A stretch of 64,000 nucleotides of DNA from Nesterenkonia lacusekhoensis (GCF_017876395.1 NZ_JAGINX010000001.1:1116001-1180000), one strand, 5' to 3'; positions 1 through 8,873 are shown, numbered from the stretch's first letter. Notes: generated by a model not told the origin, from the letters alone. Numbers and translations: made by a program.

Positions 1-2
1 TC

Positions 3-509
3 CTAGAACGGGGCCGACTCTCGCTGTTCGGAGGCCGGGGTGTCCCAGCTCTGCTGGGGCTCCGCGGCCTCCTGCGCGTCGGGACCCTCCGGAGCTGACT
101 CTGCTGCCGCGCCGGTGCTCGGCTCGGCAGCGGCCGGTTCAGCGGAGCCGGGATTGAGCCGGGTGAAGGAACCGGTTCCGAAGGTCAGATCGTGGCCCAG
201 CCCGTCGGCGTCGATCTCCACGGCTGTGCCGCGCTGGCCGGCGTCGTTCTCCCAGGGACGGATCTTCAGGCGACCGGTGACGATCACCGGATCTCCCTTG
301 GCCAGGGTGCTGTGCGCATTCAGCGCCAGATTGCGGAAACATGTCACGTTGAACCAGTTGGTCTCCCCGTTGACCCATTCCCCGGACTCCCGATCGAAGC
401 GGCGCGGAGTCGAGGCCAGGCGGAAGGTGGAGATCGGCAGGCCCTTATCGGTGGTGATCTTGCGGATATCGGTGCCGGCGAAGCCTCGCACGGTGACGGT
501 CTCTGACAT
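3..509 (-). CDS. ssb: Single-stranded DNA-binding protein (SSB paralogue)
   Basis: Binds single-stranded DNA during replication, repair or recombination. The 168-residue protein has an OB fold over about residues 3-110, seen in the N-terminal VTVRGFAGTD strand, the WFNVTCF segment and the VIVTGRLKIRPWE segment. A disordered Ala/Pro/Glu-rich tail follows and ends in ESAPF; it keeps the terminal Pro-Phe but not the usual DDDIPF-type acidic tip. No rpsF or rpsR lies beside it in view, so this is probably the second actinobacterial SSB rather than the ribosomal-operon copy; that is inference. A purine-rich site (AGGAAAGG) precedes the ATG at 509. The stop codon is only two bases from the window edge. 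Confidence 0.85.
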   Translation of the reverse strand: MSETVTVRGFAGTDIRKITTDKGLPISTFRLASTPRRFDRESGEWVNGETNWFNVTCFRNLALNAHSTLAKGDPVIVTGRLKIRPWENDAGQRGTAVEIDADGLGHDLTFGTGSFTRLNPGSAEPAAAEPSTGAAAESAPEGPDAQEAAEPQQSWDTPASEQRESAPF

Positions 510-649
510 GAGAGTTCCTTTCCTGTGATGAGCATGTCCACCCTCAGAATCTCCTCACAGGGATACGCTTCGGACAGGAAGCGTGCGATCTGGGGAGTCC
601 CGGGCGTGGCGCACCGCACTCCGGCTCGCCTGTGGAGGAATCCAATCGG

Positions 650-655
650 TACACT
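650..655 (+). promoter_or_regulatory. Candidate -10 box for tRNA-Arg
   Basis: TACACT lies 26 bases before the mature tRNA 5' end, so transcription would start near 662. No good -35 is visible. The rest of the 172-base gap between ssb and the tRNA shows only the ssb ribosome-binding site. Confidence 0.3.
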
Positions 656-681
656 CATAGACTGGACTCTCCGGAGTCCTT

Positions 682-754
682 GCCCCAGTAGCTCAGGGGA
701 TAGAGCAGCGGCCTTCTAATCCGCCGGTCGGGGGTTCGATTCCCTCCTGGGGCA
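682..754 (+). tRNA. tRNA-Arg (anticodon UCU)
   Basis: A full cloverleaf can be drawn. The acceptor arms GCCCCAG and CTGGGGC pair over 7 bp, the D stem is GCTC/GAGC, the anticodon loop CTTCTAA carries TCT, and the T arm is GGGGG-TTCGATT-CCCTC. The discriminator base is A and CCA is not encoded. The top of the anticodon stem has a C-U mismatch, which I recall in other actinobacterial tRNA-Arg(UCU) genes. It reads AGA codons, which are rare in GC-rich genomes. Confidence 0.95.
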
Positions 755-789
755 CTTTTCGCCACACCCTCTGCACGGAGACACCTTCT

Positions 790-2091
790 ATGACCACCAC
801 CGCCGCTCCCACCGCACTCTGCGGCGGAGCCGCTGTGCCGCGCGTGGTCATGCTGAGCCTCCACACCTCGCCGCTGGTTCAGGCCGGCCAGGGCGACGCC
901 GGCGGGCTCAACGTCTACGTCAACGCCCTCTCACGCTCCCTGCGTGCAGCAGGTGTGGGGGTGGACATCGTCACCACCAGCATCGAGGAGGCCGGCTCAG
1001 CCGAGCAGGCTGATGTGGTCACCGTGCTTGAGGACGGCCGTCGCGTGCATACCTTGGCTGTGCCGGCTCATCTGCTCAGCGGCCCCGACGGCCGACCGGA
1101 GAAGAACCGGCTCGTCGAGCATGTCGAGGAGCTGGCTCGACGCGCTGAGATCTCACTGGGCCGGTACGGGGAGCCGGGGGAGCAGATCATCCTGCACTCC
1201 CACTACTGGATCTCCGGTCTGGCCGCACTGCATCTGGCCGACCCGCAGCGCCCGCTGATCCACACCATGCACACCATCGGGCGGGTCAAGCGGGAGCGCG
1301 ACCCCTCCTCGCGGGAGGATCCGCGGCGAGACGCCGCGGAGGCACAGATCTCCGCGCAGGCGGACCTGCTCACCGCCAACACTCAGCACGAGGCCGATGA
1401 TCTGCACCGGCTCTTCGGCGTGCCGCGGCAGCGGGTGGGTCTGGTCAAGCCCGGTGTGGACCTCGCTGTCTTCCATCCGCCCGCAGGATCGGGGGAGGAG
1501 GATCCCCGCGCCGAGTTGGAGGGTCGTCCGCTGCGGCTGACCTTCGCCGGGCGGCTTCAGCCGCATAAGGGACCGCAGGTGGCCATCGAGGCTCTCGGCG
1601 TCTTCCGGACCATGATGCCGGAGGTGCCCCTCGAGCTGACCGTGGCCGGGCAGCAGAGCGGCAGCGATGCGCTGGATGTCACCGCTCTGGCCGCAGAGGC
1701 CGGCGTCGGGGATCTGGTGCATGCTGCTCCGCCTATGCCGCATCATGATCTGGCGGAGCTCTTCCGCAGCAGCGACGCCGTCCTGGTCCCCTCCTACAGC
1801 GAGTCCTTCGGCCTGGTGGCCCTGGAGGCGATGGCCTGCGGAACTCCAGTGCTGGCCCATGACGTCGGAGGCCTCTCCGAACTGGTCCGGCATAAGCGCA
1901 CCGGACGTCTCATCGGTTCGCTGGATCCCCAGGAATGGGCCGGACAGATGCGCTGGTTGGTGCTGCACCGCCGCGCCTGGAACCGTTACAGCAGCACCGC
2001 CTCGGCCACGGCGCAGTCCTACTCCTGGGCTGCCACGGCCAATGCCGCACTGGCGCTCTACCGCCGTCTGGCGCCGGCCCGCGTGGGCTGA
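790..2091 (+). CDS. mshA: D-inositol-3-phosphate glycosyltransferase MshA
   Basis: First committed enzyme of mycothiol synthesis: it transfers GlcNAc from UDP-GlcNAc to 1-L-inositol-1-phosphate. The 433-residue protein is a GT-B fold, GT4-family enzyme. Residues 35-44 (GDAGGLNVYV) and HSHYW at 136-140 are typical of MshA. FAGRLQPHKG near 253-262 and the E-x7-E element in SESFGLVALEAMACG (337-351) form the donor site. Length and motifs are normal for the family. The gene stands alone after the tRNA and runs convergently into tesB with a 16-base gap. Its presence implies a mycothiol-based thiol economy, which fits the SigR-type promoter motifs found elsewhere in the window. Confidence 0.92.
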   Translation: MTTTAAPTALCGGAAVPRVVMLSLHTSPLVQAGQGDAGGLNVYVNALSRSLRAAGVGVDIVTTSIEEAGSAEQADVVTVLEDGRRVHTLAVPAHLLSGPDGRPEKNRLVEHVEELARRAEISLGRYGEPGEQIILHSHYWISGLAALHLADPQRPLIHTMHTIGRVKRERDPSSREDPRRDAAEAQISAQADLLTANTQHEADDLHRLFGVPRQRVGLVKPGVDLAVFHPPAGSGEEDPRAELEGRPLRLTFAGRLQPHKGPQVAIEALGVFRTMMPEVPLELTVAGQQSGSDALDVTALAAEAGVGDLVHAAPPMPHHDLAELFRSSDAVLVPSYSESFGLVALEAMACGTPVLAHDVGGLSELVRHKRTGRLIGSLDPQEWAGQMRWLVLHRRAWNRYSSTASATAQSYSWAATANAALALYRRLAPARVG

Positions 2092-2107
2092 TCGCGCCTG
2101 ACCAGAT

Positions 2108-3073
2108 TCAGCGCTTGGTCCTCATCACCGACCGCTGGATCGTCTCGCGGATCTTCGGTTTGAGTCCCTCAGGGGCGCGCACCATCCCCTCCTGGGCCAC
2201 TGTGGCGACCAGGTTGCCCGATCGGTCATAGATGTAGCCCATGCTCAGCCCTCGGGCGTTCTGCGCACTGGGGCTGTCCTGCAGGTACAGCAGCCAGTCA
2301 TCCGCCCGAGCGTCCCGATGCCACCACATCGCGTGGTCCAGGGACGCGAGCTTCATGCCCGGCTTGGCCCAGTAGAGGCCGTGTTGACGAAGGATCGGTT
2401 CCAGCAGGGTGTAGTCCGAAGCGTAGAGCATGGCCGCACGATGGATGTTGGGGTCATTGGGCAGCGGCGCCTTGGCACGCATCCAGACACCGTTGGAGGG
2501 TCGTGGCGACTTATCCGGCTCCAGGTAGAGCGGCTTGTCGATGTGCCGGATCTCGAACGGGCGTCCATAGCCCCACTCCTGCATGATCGGATGCTTCACA
2601 TGGCCGACGAGGTCCTGAGGGGACGGCAGGTCCTCCGGGGCGGGAACCGTCTCCAGCGACGGAAGCTGGTGCTCCGGGCCGTGGGAGGACTTCTGGAAGG
2701 AAGCGATCATCGAGAGGATGGGCCGATCGTCCTGGTACGCCTGGCTGCGTCGGGCAGAGAAGCTGCCGCCGTCGCGGAGCCGCTCCACACCGATCTCGAT
2801 GGGCTCCGTGGCATCACCGGGCCGCAGGAAGTAGCCGTGCACCGAGTGGATGACGCGTCCCGGCTCCACGGTGCGCATGGCCGCAGCCGCGGACTGGGCC
2901 AGCACCTGTCCGCCGAAGACCCGCCAGAAGGCCTGCTCGAAGACCGGCCCGAGGAACCGCTCCTCCGGATGGGAGGTCTCCTCGGTGACCGGAAGCTCCT
3001 CGAGGTCCAACATGCCCACCAGCTGTTCGACGGCCTGTTCAGGCGTCGGGACGCGGTACTGGTGCTCAGGCAT
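2108..3073 (-). CDS. tesB: Acyl-CoA thioesterase II
   Basis: Hydrolyses medium- and long-chain acyl-CoA to free fatty acid and CoA in the cytoplasm. The 321-residue protein has the double hot-dog layout of TesB, with segments such as FLGPVFEQAFWRVFGGQ, MWWHRDARADDWLLY and the C-terminal RSGNLVATVAQEGMVR strand, which carries the conserved Gln of the Asp-Gln-Thr active site. Length is somewhat longer than E. coli TesB. It is convergent with mshA, and gntP lies upstream on the same strand 49 bases away, so it could be read with the gluconate genes, but no functional link is obvious. Confidence 0.9.
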   Translation of the reverse strand: MPEHQYRVPTPEQAVEQLVGMLDLEELPVTEETSHPEERFLGPVFEQAFWRVFGGQVLAQSAAAAMRTVEPGRVIHSVHGYFLRPGDATEPIEIGVERLRDGGSFSARRSQAYQDDRPILSMIASFQKSSHGPEHQLPSLETVPAPEDLPSPQDLVGHVKHPIMQEWGYGRPFEIRHIDKPLYLEPDKSPRPSNGVWMRAKAPLPNDPNIHRAAMLYASDYTLLEPILRQHGLYWAKPGMKLASLDHAMWWHRDARADDWLLYLQDSPSAQNARGLSMGYIYDRSGNLVATVAQEGMVRAPEGLKPKIRETIQRSVMRTKR

Positions 3074-3122
3074 GGGCGGGTGCTCCTTCGAAAGCGGTGC
3101 GGACTCTGACGACCACTCTAGT

Positions 3123-4523
3123 TCAGAAGGCCGAGGCCAGACCGAACACGGCGGCCGCGGCGCCGAAGCCCATCACGCCGATCAGCGTCTGCAGCACCGT
3201 CCAGGTCTTCAGCGTCTGCTTCACCGTCATGTCGAAGAACCGCTGCATCAGCCAGAAGCCGGAATCGTTGACATGGGAGGCGATGACCGAGCCGGCCGCC
3301 ACGGAGACCACCATGGCCGCCAGCTGCACCTCGTTGAAGCCGGCATCCATCACACCGGCGGAGAGCAGGCCGGCGGTGGCGGTCAGCGCCACAGTGGCCG
3401 AACCCTGAGCGATGCGCAGGACACCGGCGATGATGAAGCCGGCGGCGATCATCGGGATCCCGACGCCGTCCAGGGAGTCCGACAGCGCCTCACCGATCCC
3501 GGACTCACGCAGCACGGAGCCGAGCATTCCGCCGGCGCCGGTGATCAGGATGACGGCGCAGACCGGTGCCAGCGCCTTGTCCATGACCTCTTGGGCACCG
3601 CCCAGGCCGCGTCCTCCGCGGGTTCCCAGGGTCACCAGGGCGACCACCAGGGTCAACGCCAGGGCCACCGGCACCTCGCCCAGTGAGGTGAGCAGTCCGT
3701 ACCAGGTCTGTTCGGTCTGCTCCTGGGTGACGACCTCAGCGGTGGAGAGGGTGTCCAGGCCGGTGTTGAAGAAGATCAGCACCATCGGCATCAGCAGGAT
3801 CGCGATCACCAGGCTGAACCGGGGAGGATTCTGCTCTGCCTCCTCGGAGGCCTGTCCCAGCAGAGAGGGGATGGGAAGCTGGAGCCGCCGTCCGGCCCAC
3901 AGACCGAAGAGGTAGCTGGTGACGTACCAAGTGATCACTGCGATGGGCAGGGCCACCAGCAGGATGATGCCCACGTTGGCGCCGAAGAACTCTGCGGCGG
4001 CCACCGGTCCCGGATGCGGCGGCACAAAGATGTGCATCACCGAGAAGGCGCCGGCCACGGGCAGCCCGTAGAGGAGGACAGAGCCGCCCAGGCGGCGGCC
4101 CACAGCGAAGACCACGGGCAGCATGACCACCAGGCCGGCGTCGAAGAAGATCGGGAAGCCGAAAAGCAGCGAGGCCACACCCAGGGCGAAGGGCGCCCGG
4201 TCCTCGCCGAACCGTCGGATCAGGGCGTCGGAGAGCACCTTGGCGCCACCGGAGACCTCGATGATCCGGCCGAGCATCGCGCCCAGGCCGACCAGCAGCG
4301 CCACTGAGGCCAGGGTGGAGCCGAATCCGTCGGTGAGCACGCCGACGATCTCGCCGGTGGGGATTCCTGCCACCGCTGCGGTGGCCAGGGAGACCAGCAG
4401 CAGGGCGAGGAAGGCATGGATCTTGAAGCGGATGATGAGGATCAGCAGCACGGCCACCGATCCGGCGGCGATGGCCAGAAGCGGCCCTGCGCTCATGGTC
4501 TGTTCCCAGTTCTCCAGCGTCAT
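3123..4523 (-). CDS. gntP: GntP-family gluconate:H+ symporter
   Basis: Inner-membrane permease of the GntP family for gluconate or a related aldonate. The 466 residues are almost entirely hydrophobic helices, roughly 12 segments, with family landmarks such as FGFPIFFDAGLVVMLPV, HPGPVAAAEFFGANVG and the C-terminal VNDSGFWLMQRFFDM. The start codon overlaps the stop of the upstream kinase gene by four bases (ATGA), so gluconokinase and permease are translationally coupled. The adjacent kinase and divergent GntR regulator strongly support gluconate as substrate. Confidence 0.9.
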   Translation of the reverse strand: MTLENWEQTMSAGPLLAIAAGSVAVLLILIIRFKIHAFLALLLVSLATAAVAGIPTGEIVGVLTDGFGSTLASVALLVGLGAMLGRIIEVSGGAKVLSDALIRRFGEDRAPFALGVASLLFGFPIFFDAGLVVMLPVVFAVGRRLGGSVLLYGLPVAGAFSVMHIFVPPHPGPVAAAEFFGANVGIILLVALPIAVITWYVTSYLFGLWAGRRLQLPIPSLLGQASEEAEQNPPRFSLVIAILLMPMVLIFFNTGLDTLSTAEVVTQEQTEQTWYGLLTSLGEVPVALALTLVVALVTLGTRGGRGLGGAQEVMDKALAPVCAVILITGAGGMLGSVLRESGIGEALSDSLDGVGIPMIAAGFIIAGVLRIAQGSATVALTATAGLLSAGVMDAGFNEVQLAAMVVSVAAGSVIASHVNDSGFWLMQRFFDMTVKQTLKTWTVLQTLIGVMGFGAAAAVFGLASAF

Positions 4524-5077
4524 CGCAGCGATCCCTCCTCGCTCTTGGCCAGCCAGGCCGAGGCCGAATCGATCAGATCCTCGATGGAGCCGTCGTTGGA
4601 GAGGACGACGCCGTCCTCATCGGCATGCAGTGCCTCCAGAGTGGCCAGCTGAGAGTCCAGCAGAGAGGCGGGCATGAAGTGGCCCGAGCGGTGGGCCAGG
4701 CGGCCGGTGAGCCGCGGAGTGTCCACCGTGACGTGGAGGAAGAGCACCTGCCCGTGGGCCTCACGCAGCACATCGCGGTAGCTGCGGCGCAGAGCGGAGC
4801 AGGTGATGATGCTGCCGCCGGCGGTCTGCTCGCTCATCCAGTCGCGGAGAGTCCGCAGCCAGGGCCAGCGGTCCTCATCGGTGAGCGGGATCTGCTGAGA
4901 CATCTTCTCGATGTTCTCCGGCGGGTGAAACTCATCGGCTTCGGCCATGGGCAGTCCCAGCCGGTCTGCCAGTTCGAGCGCCAGTGTGGATTTGCCGGAG
5001 CCGGAGACTCCCATCACCACCAGGTGGCGAGGAGCATCGGGGCGTGGCCGGATAGGCTTGAGGTCAGGACTCGTCAT
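4520..5077 (-). CDS. gntK: Gluconokinase
   Basis: Phosphorylates D-gluconate with ATP to 6-phosphogluconate, feeding the pentose phosphate pathway. The 185-residue protein has a P-loop GVSGSGKST at 23-31, then DEFHPPENIEKM and LTDEDRWPWL, which are hallmarks of GntK. I chose the ATG at 5077 because AAGGAA lies just upstream and the product then matches the family length; an open frame continues to 5188 but would add about 37 residues unlike GntK. It is the first gene of the gntK-gntP operon and is divergent from gntR. Confidence 0.92.
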   Translation of the reverse strand: MTSPDLKPIRPRPDAPRHLVVMGVSGSGKSTLALELADRLGLPMAEADEFHPPENIEKMSQQIPLTDEDRWPWLRTLRDWMSEQTAGGSIITCSALRRSYRDVLREAHGQVLFLHVTVDTPRLTGRLAHRSGHFMPASLLDSQLATLEALHADEDGVVLSNDGSIEDLIDSASAWLAKSEEGSLR

Positions 5078-5154
5078 CGAATTCCTTGAGGTCGGGTCGG
5101 GGCCGGGGCGTCCCACCATCTGTGATGGGGGCCACTGGCAGACAAAGGTAGCGT

Positions 5155-5168
5155 CTTTTCTCGAAAAG
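5155..5168. promoter_or_regulatory. Inverted repeat in the gntK-gntR divergent region
   Basis: CTTTTC-TC-GAAAAG is a perfect 6-bp inverted repeat with a 2-base centre. It lies in the 128-base region between the divergent gntK and gntR starts, about 77 and 37 bases from them. It is the only clear dyad there and is a candidate operator for the adjacent GntR protein. Confidence 0.4.
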
Positions 5169-5205
5169 GTGTGATTTTTCTCAACCACAAGGGGAAGGGG
5201 ACCGT

Positions 5206-5910
5206 GTGGCGCCGCAGGCCAACGGCATCGCAGCCGTGCGCCCGGAGGGCATGTCAGCCGCTCTGGGACGGGAGATCATCGGGGGAACGCTGCAGCCGGG
5301 GGAGATCCTCACTTTGGACTCCCTGCAGGGTCGCTTCGGCGTGTCCCGGACGGTGGCCCGCGACGGCGTGAAGGTCCTGGAGTCTCTGGGGCTGCTGTAC
5401 TCCAAGCGCCGCGTGGGGCTGGTGGTCACCGCTGAGGACCAGTGGAACGTCTACGCCCCCTCGGTGATCGCATGGCGTCTGGAGTCGGAGCACTCCCGCA
5501 AGGCCTATGTGGAGCTGAGCCAGCTGCGCATCGCCGTGGAGCCCGAGGCCGCCGAACTTGCGGCCCAGCACCGCAGCGAGGAGCAGATGGAGGAGCTGCT
5601 CGCCCTGGCGTCAAAGATGCGCCGTCTCGGCGAGGCCGGACGTCTGGAGGAGTTCATGGTGGCCGACGTCGCCTTCCATCGGCTGCTGCTCGAGGCCGGG
5701 GGCAACACTATGTTCACGGCGTTGGGCGATGTCGTGGCCGAGGTGCTCACCGGCCGAACCCATCACGGCCTGATGCCCGAGCGCCCCAAGCCCGAGGCTC
5801 TGGACGCCCATGACGCCGTGGCCCGGGGCATCGCGGAGCAGGACACGCGCACGGCTCGGGAGAATATGCAGCTGCTGGTCGATGAGGTGCGCCGGGCTCT
5901 GGAAGAATGA
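5206..5910 (+). CDS. gntR: GntR/FadR-type repressor of the gluconate operon
   Basis: Ligand-responsive transcription factor. The 234-residue protein has an N-terminal winged helix over about 17-75, including RFGVSRTVARDGVKVLESLG, and a C-terminal all-helical FCD ligand domain over about 95-225 with ADVAFHRLLLEAGGN and HDAVARGIAEQD, which supply the usual metal/ligand histidines and acidic residues. It begins with GTG after GGGGAAGGGG. It is divergent from gntK-gntP, so control of gluconate use, probably relieved by gluconate or 6-phosphogluconate, is the natural inference. Its stop overlaps the next gene by four bases. Confidence 0.85.
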   Translation: MAPQANGIAAVRPEGMSAALGREIIGGTLQPGEILTLDSLQGRFGVSRTVARDGVKVLESLGLLYSKRRVGLVVTAEDQWNVYAPSVIAWRLESEHSRKAYVELSQLRIAVEPEAAELAAQHRSEEQMEELLALASKMRRLGEAGRLEEFMVADVAFHRLLLEAGGNTMFTALGDVVAEVLTGRTHHGLMPERPKPEALDAHDAVARGIAEQDTRTARENMQLLVDEVRRALEE

Positions 5911-6572
5911 ACGCTATGACCCACTCTTCCTCACCTGAGGTCCTGAACTTCGCCGAGGCCGTCTCGCTGCAGGACCTCTCCACCTACATCAAGCGCGCAC
6001 GACGCATCCAGGAGCAGGGGATCCGCCTGCAGGCCGCCGGCTCCGTGGTGGCGGCCTGGGTGCCGGTCATGACACCCAGCTCACTCAACGGCTCTCTGCC
6101 GGCGGTGCTGGGGCTGCGCACGATGGCTCTGGCCGAGGCCTCCACCGCCGATGTCACCGCCGAGCTGAACTCGGTCAGCGAGCGCCTGGCCCGCATGAAC
6201 CCCGCAGAGACCGAGCTCTCCCTGCCGGTCAGCCGGCTCAACGCACCCTGGGCGGCTGTGACCCCGCCGCGCTCCGGCTGGGAGCCGTTGGGGACCATCA
6301 GCGATGACACGCTGCGTTCGGCGGCAGAGGAGGGGATCCGTGAGATCTCCGAGGCCGTTCCGGATACGGCGGGAGCCCATGTGGTGGAGCAGGTCCGCGA
6401 GCGCGTCTGGGGCCGAACCCTCGACGGCGGTCTGCCGGCCGGTGCGGGCTTCGGCAGCTTCGCACTGAACTTCCTGGGCGCGGCCGAGACCGGTGCGATG
6501 ACCACGGTCCATCGCGTGGGCCGCTGGATGCGGCTGAGCTCCCAGGGCGGGTTCACCCTGGTGCGGAGCTGA
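5907..6572 (+). CDS. Conserved hypothetical protein coupled to gntR
   Basis: I do not recognise a family. The 221-residue protein is soluble, without signal peptide or membrane helices. It has an Ala-rich helical first half (SLQDLSTYIKRARRIQEQGI, then a hydrophobic stretch near 28-55) and a C-terminal part ending in a Gly/Ala-rich strand region with GRWMRLSSQGGFTLVRS. Its ATG overlaps the gntR stop (ATGA), so it is probably cotranscribed; a second ATG three codons in is an alternative start. It has nothing resembling a sugar enzyme, and the link with gluconate may be incidental. Confidence 0.7.
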   Translation: MNAMTHSSSPEVLNFAEAVSLQDLSTYIKRARRIQEQGIRLQAAGSVVAAWVPVMTPSSLNGSLPAVLGLRTMALAEASTADVTAELNSVSERLARMNPAETELSLPVSRLNAPWAAVTPPRSGWEPLGTISDDTLRSAAEEGIREISEAVPDTAGAHVVEQVRERVWGRTLDGGLPAGAGFGSFALNFLGAAETGAMTTVHRVGRWMRLSSQGGFTLVRS

Positions 6573-6600
6573 CCCGCCGCGCCGGACCAGCGGCACGGGC

Positions 6601-7257
6601 TCAGCTGTTGACCATGGAATGGGCCGCCCGCTCCAGGTAGTCCCAGAGGATCTCCTCATGCATAGGGGAGAGCTCTGCGGCCTTGACCGCACGGCCCATG
6701 AAGTCCAGCCACTTGTCGCGGGCTGCGGCATCGACCCGGAAGGGCATATGCCGCATGCGCAGCCGCGGATGGCCGCGCTGCTCCTGGTAGGTCCGGGGGC
6801 CGCCCCAGTACTGCTCCAAGAACATCAGCAGGCGCTGCTTGGCCGGCTCGAGGTCCTCCTCCGGGTACATGGCGCGGAAGTCCTCATCCTCGGCCACCTG
6901 GTCATAGAAGACGTCCACGATCTTCTTGAAGGTCTCATGTCCGCCCACAGCGTCGTAGAAGCTCTGCTGCTCCGGTCCGGACTTCTCCTGGTCCTCACCG
7001 GAGCCGCCGCTCTGCGGTGCGGCCGGCGTCGTCGTGGGTGTGCTGCCGTCCGGGTTGGGGAGGAAGCCCAGGTCTGCCCCGGCCGGACGTCCGGTCTCCC
7101 GGTCCACGGCGCCGCCGCGGGAAGGCAGGCCGCTGACCTGTGAGGGCGGCTTTCCGACCGGCTTCACCGTGGCGATGGGCGCACCCAGTCGGCGGGAGAA
7201 GTCGGGCAGCTTCCGGTCGTCTTCTGATGGCTCGGGGTGCTGATTCGTCTCGCTCAT
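6601..7257 (-). CDS. glbO: Group II truncated haemoglobin with long N-terminal extension
   Basis: Haem protein related to mycobacterial GlbO, with roles in oxygen or NO chemistry. The globin fold occupies about residues 100-218: [48 protein letters not shown] (proximal His region) and [14 protein letters not shown]. The first 99 residues are predicted disordered, rich in Pro, Gly, Ser and charged residues, and are not part of a normal trHb of about 120-135 residues. A TAGAAT -10-like hexamer lies nine bases before the ATG, so the message may have almost no leader. The neighbourhood of rpiB and a nei-type gene is, from memory, common in actinobacteria. Confidence 0.87.
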   Translation of the reverse strand: MSETNQHPEPSEDDRKLPDFSRRLGAPIATVKPVGKPPSQVSGLPSRGGAVDRETGRPAGADLGFLPNPDGSTPTTTPAAPQSGGSGEDQEKSGPEQQSFYDAVGGHETFKKIVDVFYDQVAEDEDFRAMYPEEDLEPAKQRLLMFLEQYWGGPRTYQEQRGHPRLRMRHMPFRVDAAARDKWLDFMGRAVKAAELSPMHEEILWDYLERAAHSMVNS

Positions 7258-7331
7258 GATCCCTTCATTCTACGGGCTAGGATGGTTGCGATCTGAAGGA
7301 TCTGCCGTCTCTGAGAGGAACTTCGTCGACT

Positions 7332-7805
7332 ATGCGCGTCCATATCGCCACCGATCATGCCGGAATGGAGCTCTCCGCCCATCTGGTCCAGCACCTCACC
7401 GCACTGGGGTATGAGATGGTCGATCACGGTCCGCAGGAATATGACGCCTCCGACGACTACCCGGGCTTCTGCCTGAGGGCCGCTGAGGCGGTGGCCGGCG
7501 AGCGTGCCGAGGGACAGGACTCTCTGGGCATCGTCCTCGGCGGCTCCGGCAACGGTGAGCAGATCGCCGCCAATAAGGTCCGCGGTGTCCGGGCCGCCTT
7601 GGCCTGGAACCTGGACACCGCCCGTCTGGCGCGTGAGCACAACGACGCCAATGTGGTCGGCTTGGGCGGTCGTCAGCACTCATTGGAAGAGGCCACCGCC
7701 ATCGTGGAGGCCTTCCTGACCGCTGCCTGGAGCGAGGATGAGCGGCACACGCGCCGGATCGGCAAGATCTCCCACTACGAGGAGACCGGAGAGATCCTGG
7801 ACTGA
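7332..7805 (+). CDS. rpiB: Ribose-5-phosphate isomerase B
   Basis: Interconverts ribose 5-phosphate and ribulose 5-phosphate in the pentose phosphate pathway. The 157-residue protein begins MRVHIATDHAG (active-site Asp-His at 8-9), has GGSGNGEQIAANKVRG at 70-85 and NDANVVGLGGRQ near 104-115. Glu76 in the GNGEQ loop replaces the catalytic Cys of E. coli-type RpiB, as in the M. tuberculosis enzyme, where Glu75 acts as base. It shares a short 74-base divergent region with the globin gene and is followed after 12 bases by the glycosylase gene. It fits with gluconate feeding into the same pathway. Confidence 0.93.
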   Translation: MRVHIATDHAGMELSAHLVQHLTALGYEMVDHGPQEYDASDDYPGFCLRAAEAVAGERAEGQDSLGIVLGGSGNGEQIAANKVRGVRAALAWNLDTARLAREHNDANVVGLGGRQHSLEEATAIVEAFLTAAWSEDERHTRRIGKISHYEETGEILD

Positions 7806-7817
7806 GCCTGCACCGTC

Positions 7818-8753
7818 ATGCCTGAAGGACACACGCTGCACCGGCTCGCCCGACAGGTCGACCGGCTCTTCGTCGGCAGACCCTGGAAGGTCAGCTCGCC
7901 GCAGGGACGGTTCGACGCCGGTGCGGCCCGCCTGAACGGACGCACGCCCGACCGCGCCCAGGCCTGGGGCAAGCATCTGTTCGTCCATGTGGGCGCAGAC
8001 ATCTGGCAGGTCCACCTGGGTCTGTACGGAGCGTTCAGCTTCCGCGGGGACGAGGAGTTCACCCAGGGGGAGACCGCTGCGACGCTGGGCGCCCCGCGTG
8101 CCGCCGCGCAGCAGCTGGAACCCCGTTACGACGACGCCGGCTGGATCCTCCCGGAACCGCCCGAGGGTGCGGTGCGGGCCCGGATCCGCAGTCAGCACGG
8201 CTGGGCCGATCTGCGTGGACCGGCCACCTGCGCGGTGCTCACCGTCGTCGAGTACGAGAAGGTCATCCGCCGGCTGGGCCCGGATCCGCTGCGTCAGCCG
8301 GAGGACAGGGTGGATCCGCAGGCCTGCGAGCAGTTCGTGCAGAACCTGTCGCGTCGCCGCGTGAGCATCGGTGCGGCCCTGATGGATCAGGCTGTGGTCG
8401 CCGGCGTCGGGAACATCTATCGGGCCGAATCTCTGTTCATGGAGCGGATCTCACCCGATACCGCGTCGCATGCGCTGGACAGGGGACAGGCCGAGGCCCT
8501 CTGGGTACGGCTGACCGAGCAGCTGCGCGACGGTGTGACCGAAGGGGTGATCCGCACACTGCGCCCGGAGAGCACCGACGCTCGTGCCGGACTCACCCAT
8601 GACTACTATGCGGGGAAGGTCCGCGACGTCGAACGCCGTCATCACGTCTATCAGCACCAGGGAACGCCGTGCCTGCGCTGCGGGGAGACCATCGCGATGC
8701 GCATGCTGCAGGGTCGTCGGCTCTATTGGTGCCCCGGGTGCCAGACTCGCTGA
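7818..8753 (+). CDS. nei: Fpg/Nei-family DNA glycosylase (endonuclease VIII type)
   Basis: Base-excision repair glycosylase with AP lyase activity for oxidised bases. The 311-residue protein starts [12 protein letters not shown]; after Met removal Pro2 is the Schiff-base nucleophile and Glu3 the acid. The helix-two-turn-helix region contains [17 protein letters not shown]. The C-terminal zinc finger has CLRC and CPGC pairs 16 residues apart. The opening PEGHT is more Nei than Fpg (PELPE), and it resembles mycobacterial Nei2-type proteins. It is probably cotranscribed with rpiB (12-base gap). Confidence 0.88.
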   Translation: MPEGHTLHRLARQVDRLFVGRPWKVSSPQGRFDAGAARLNGRTPDRAQAWGKHLFVHVGADIWQVHLGLYGAFSFRGDEEFTQGETAATLGAPRAAAQQLEPRYDDAGWILPEPPEGAVRARIRSQHGWADLRGPATCAVLTVVEYEKVIRRLGPDPLRQPEDRVDPQACEQFVQNLSRRRVSIGAALMDQAVVAGVGNIYRAESLFMERISPDTASHALDRGQAEALWVRLTEQLRDGVTEGVIRTLRPESTDARAGLTHDYYAGKVRDVERRHHVYQHQGTPCLRCGETIAMRMLQGRRLYWCPGCQTR

Positions 8754-8772
8754 ACGGGTGCCCGTCGGATAC

Positions 8773-8810
8773 CTCACCGGGTCAGACGGCGCTCACCGGG
8801 TCCGACGGCG
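8773..8810. repeat. Tandem 19-bp repeat upstream of thrS
   Basis: Two adjacent copies of a 19-bp unit starting CTCACCGGGTC differ at one position. They lie in the 184-base gap before thrS, just after the nei stop. I see no T-box features (no specifier loop or NCCA bulge) and no terminator hairpin in this gap. Confidence 0.6.
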
Positions 8811-8873
8811 GAGGTGTGAGCGGCGCGATGACCGACCGGCGCCCTCGATGCCCACCGAAGCTGAACAGTCCCG

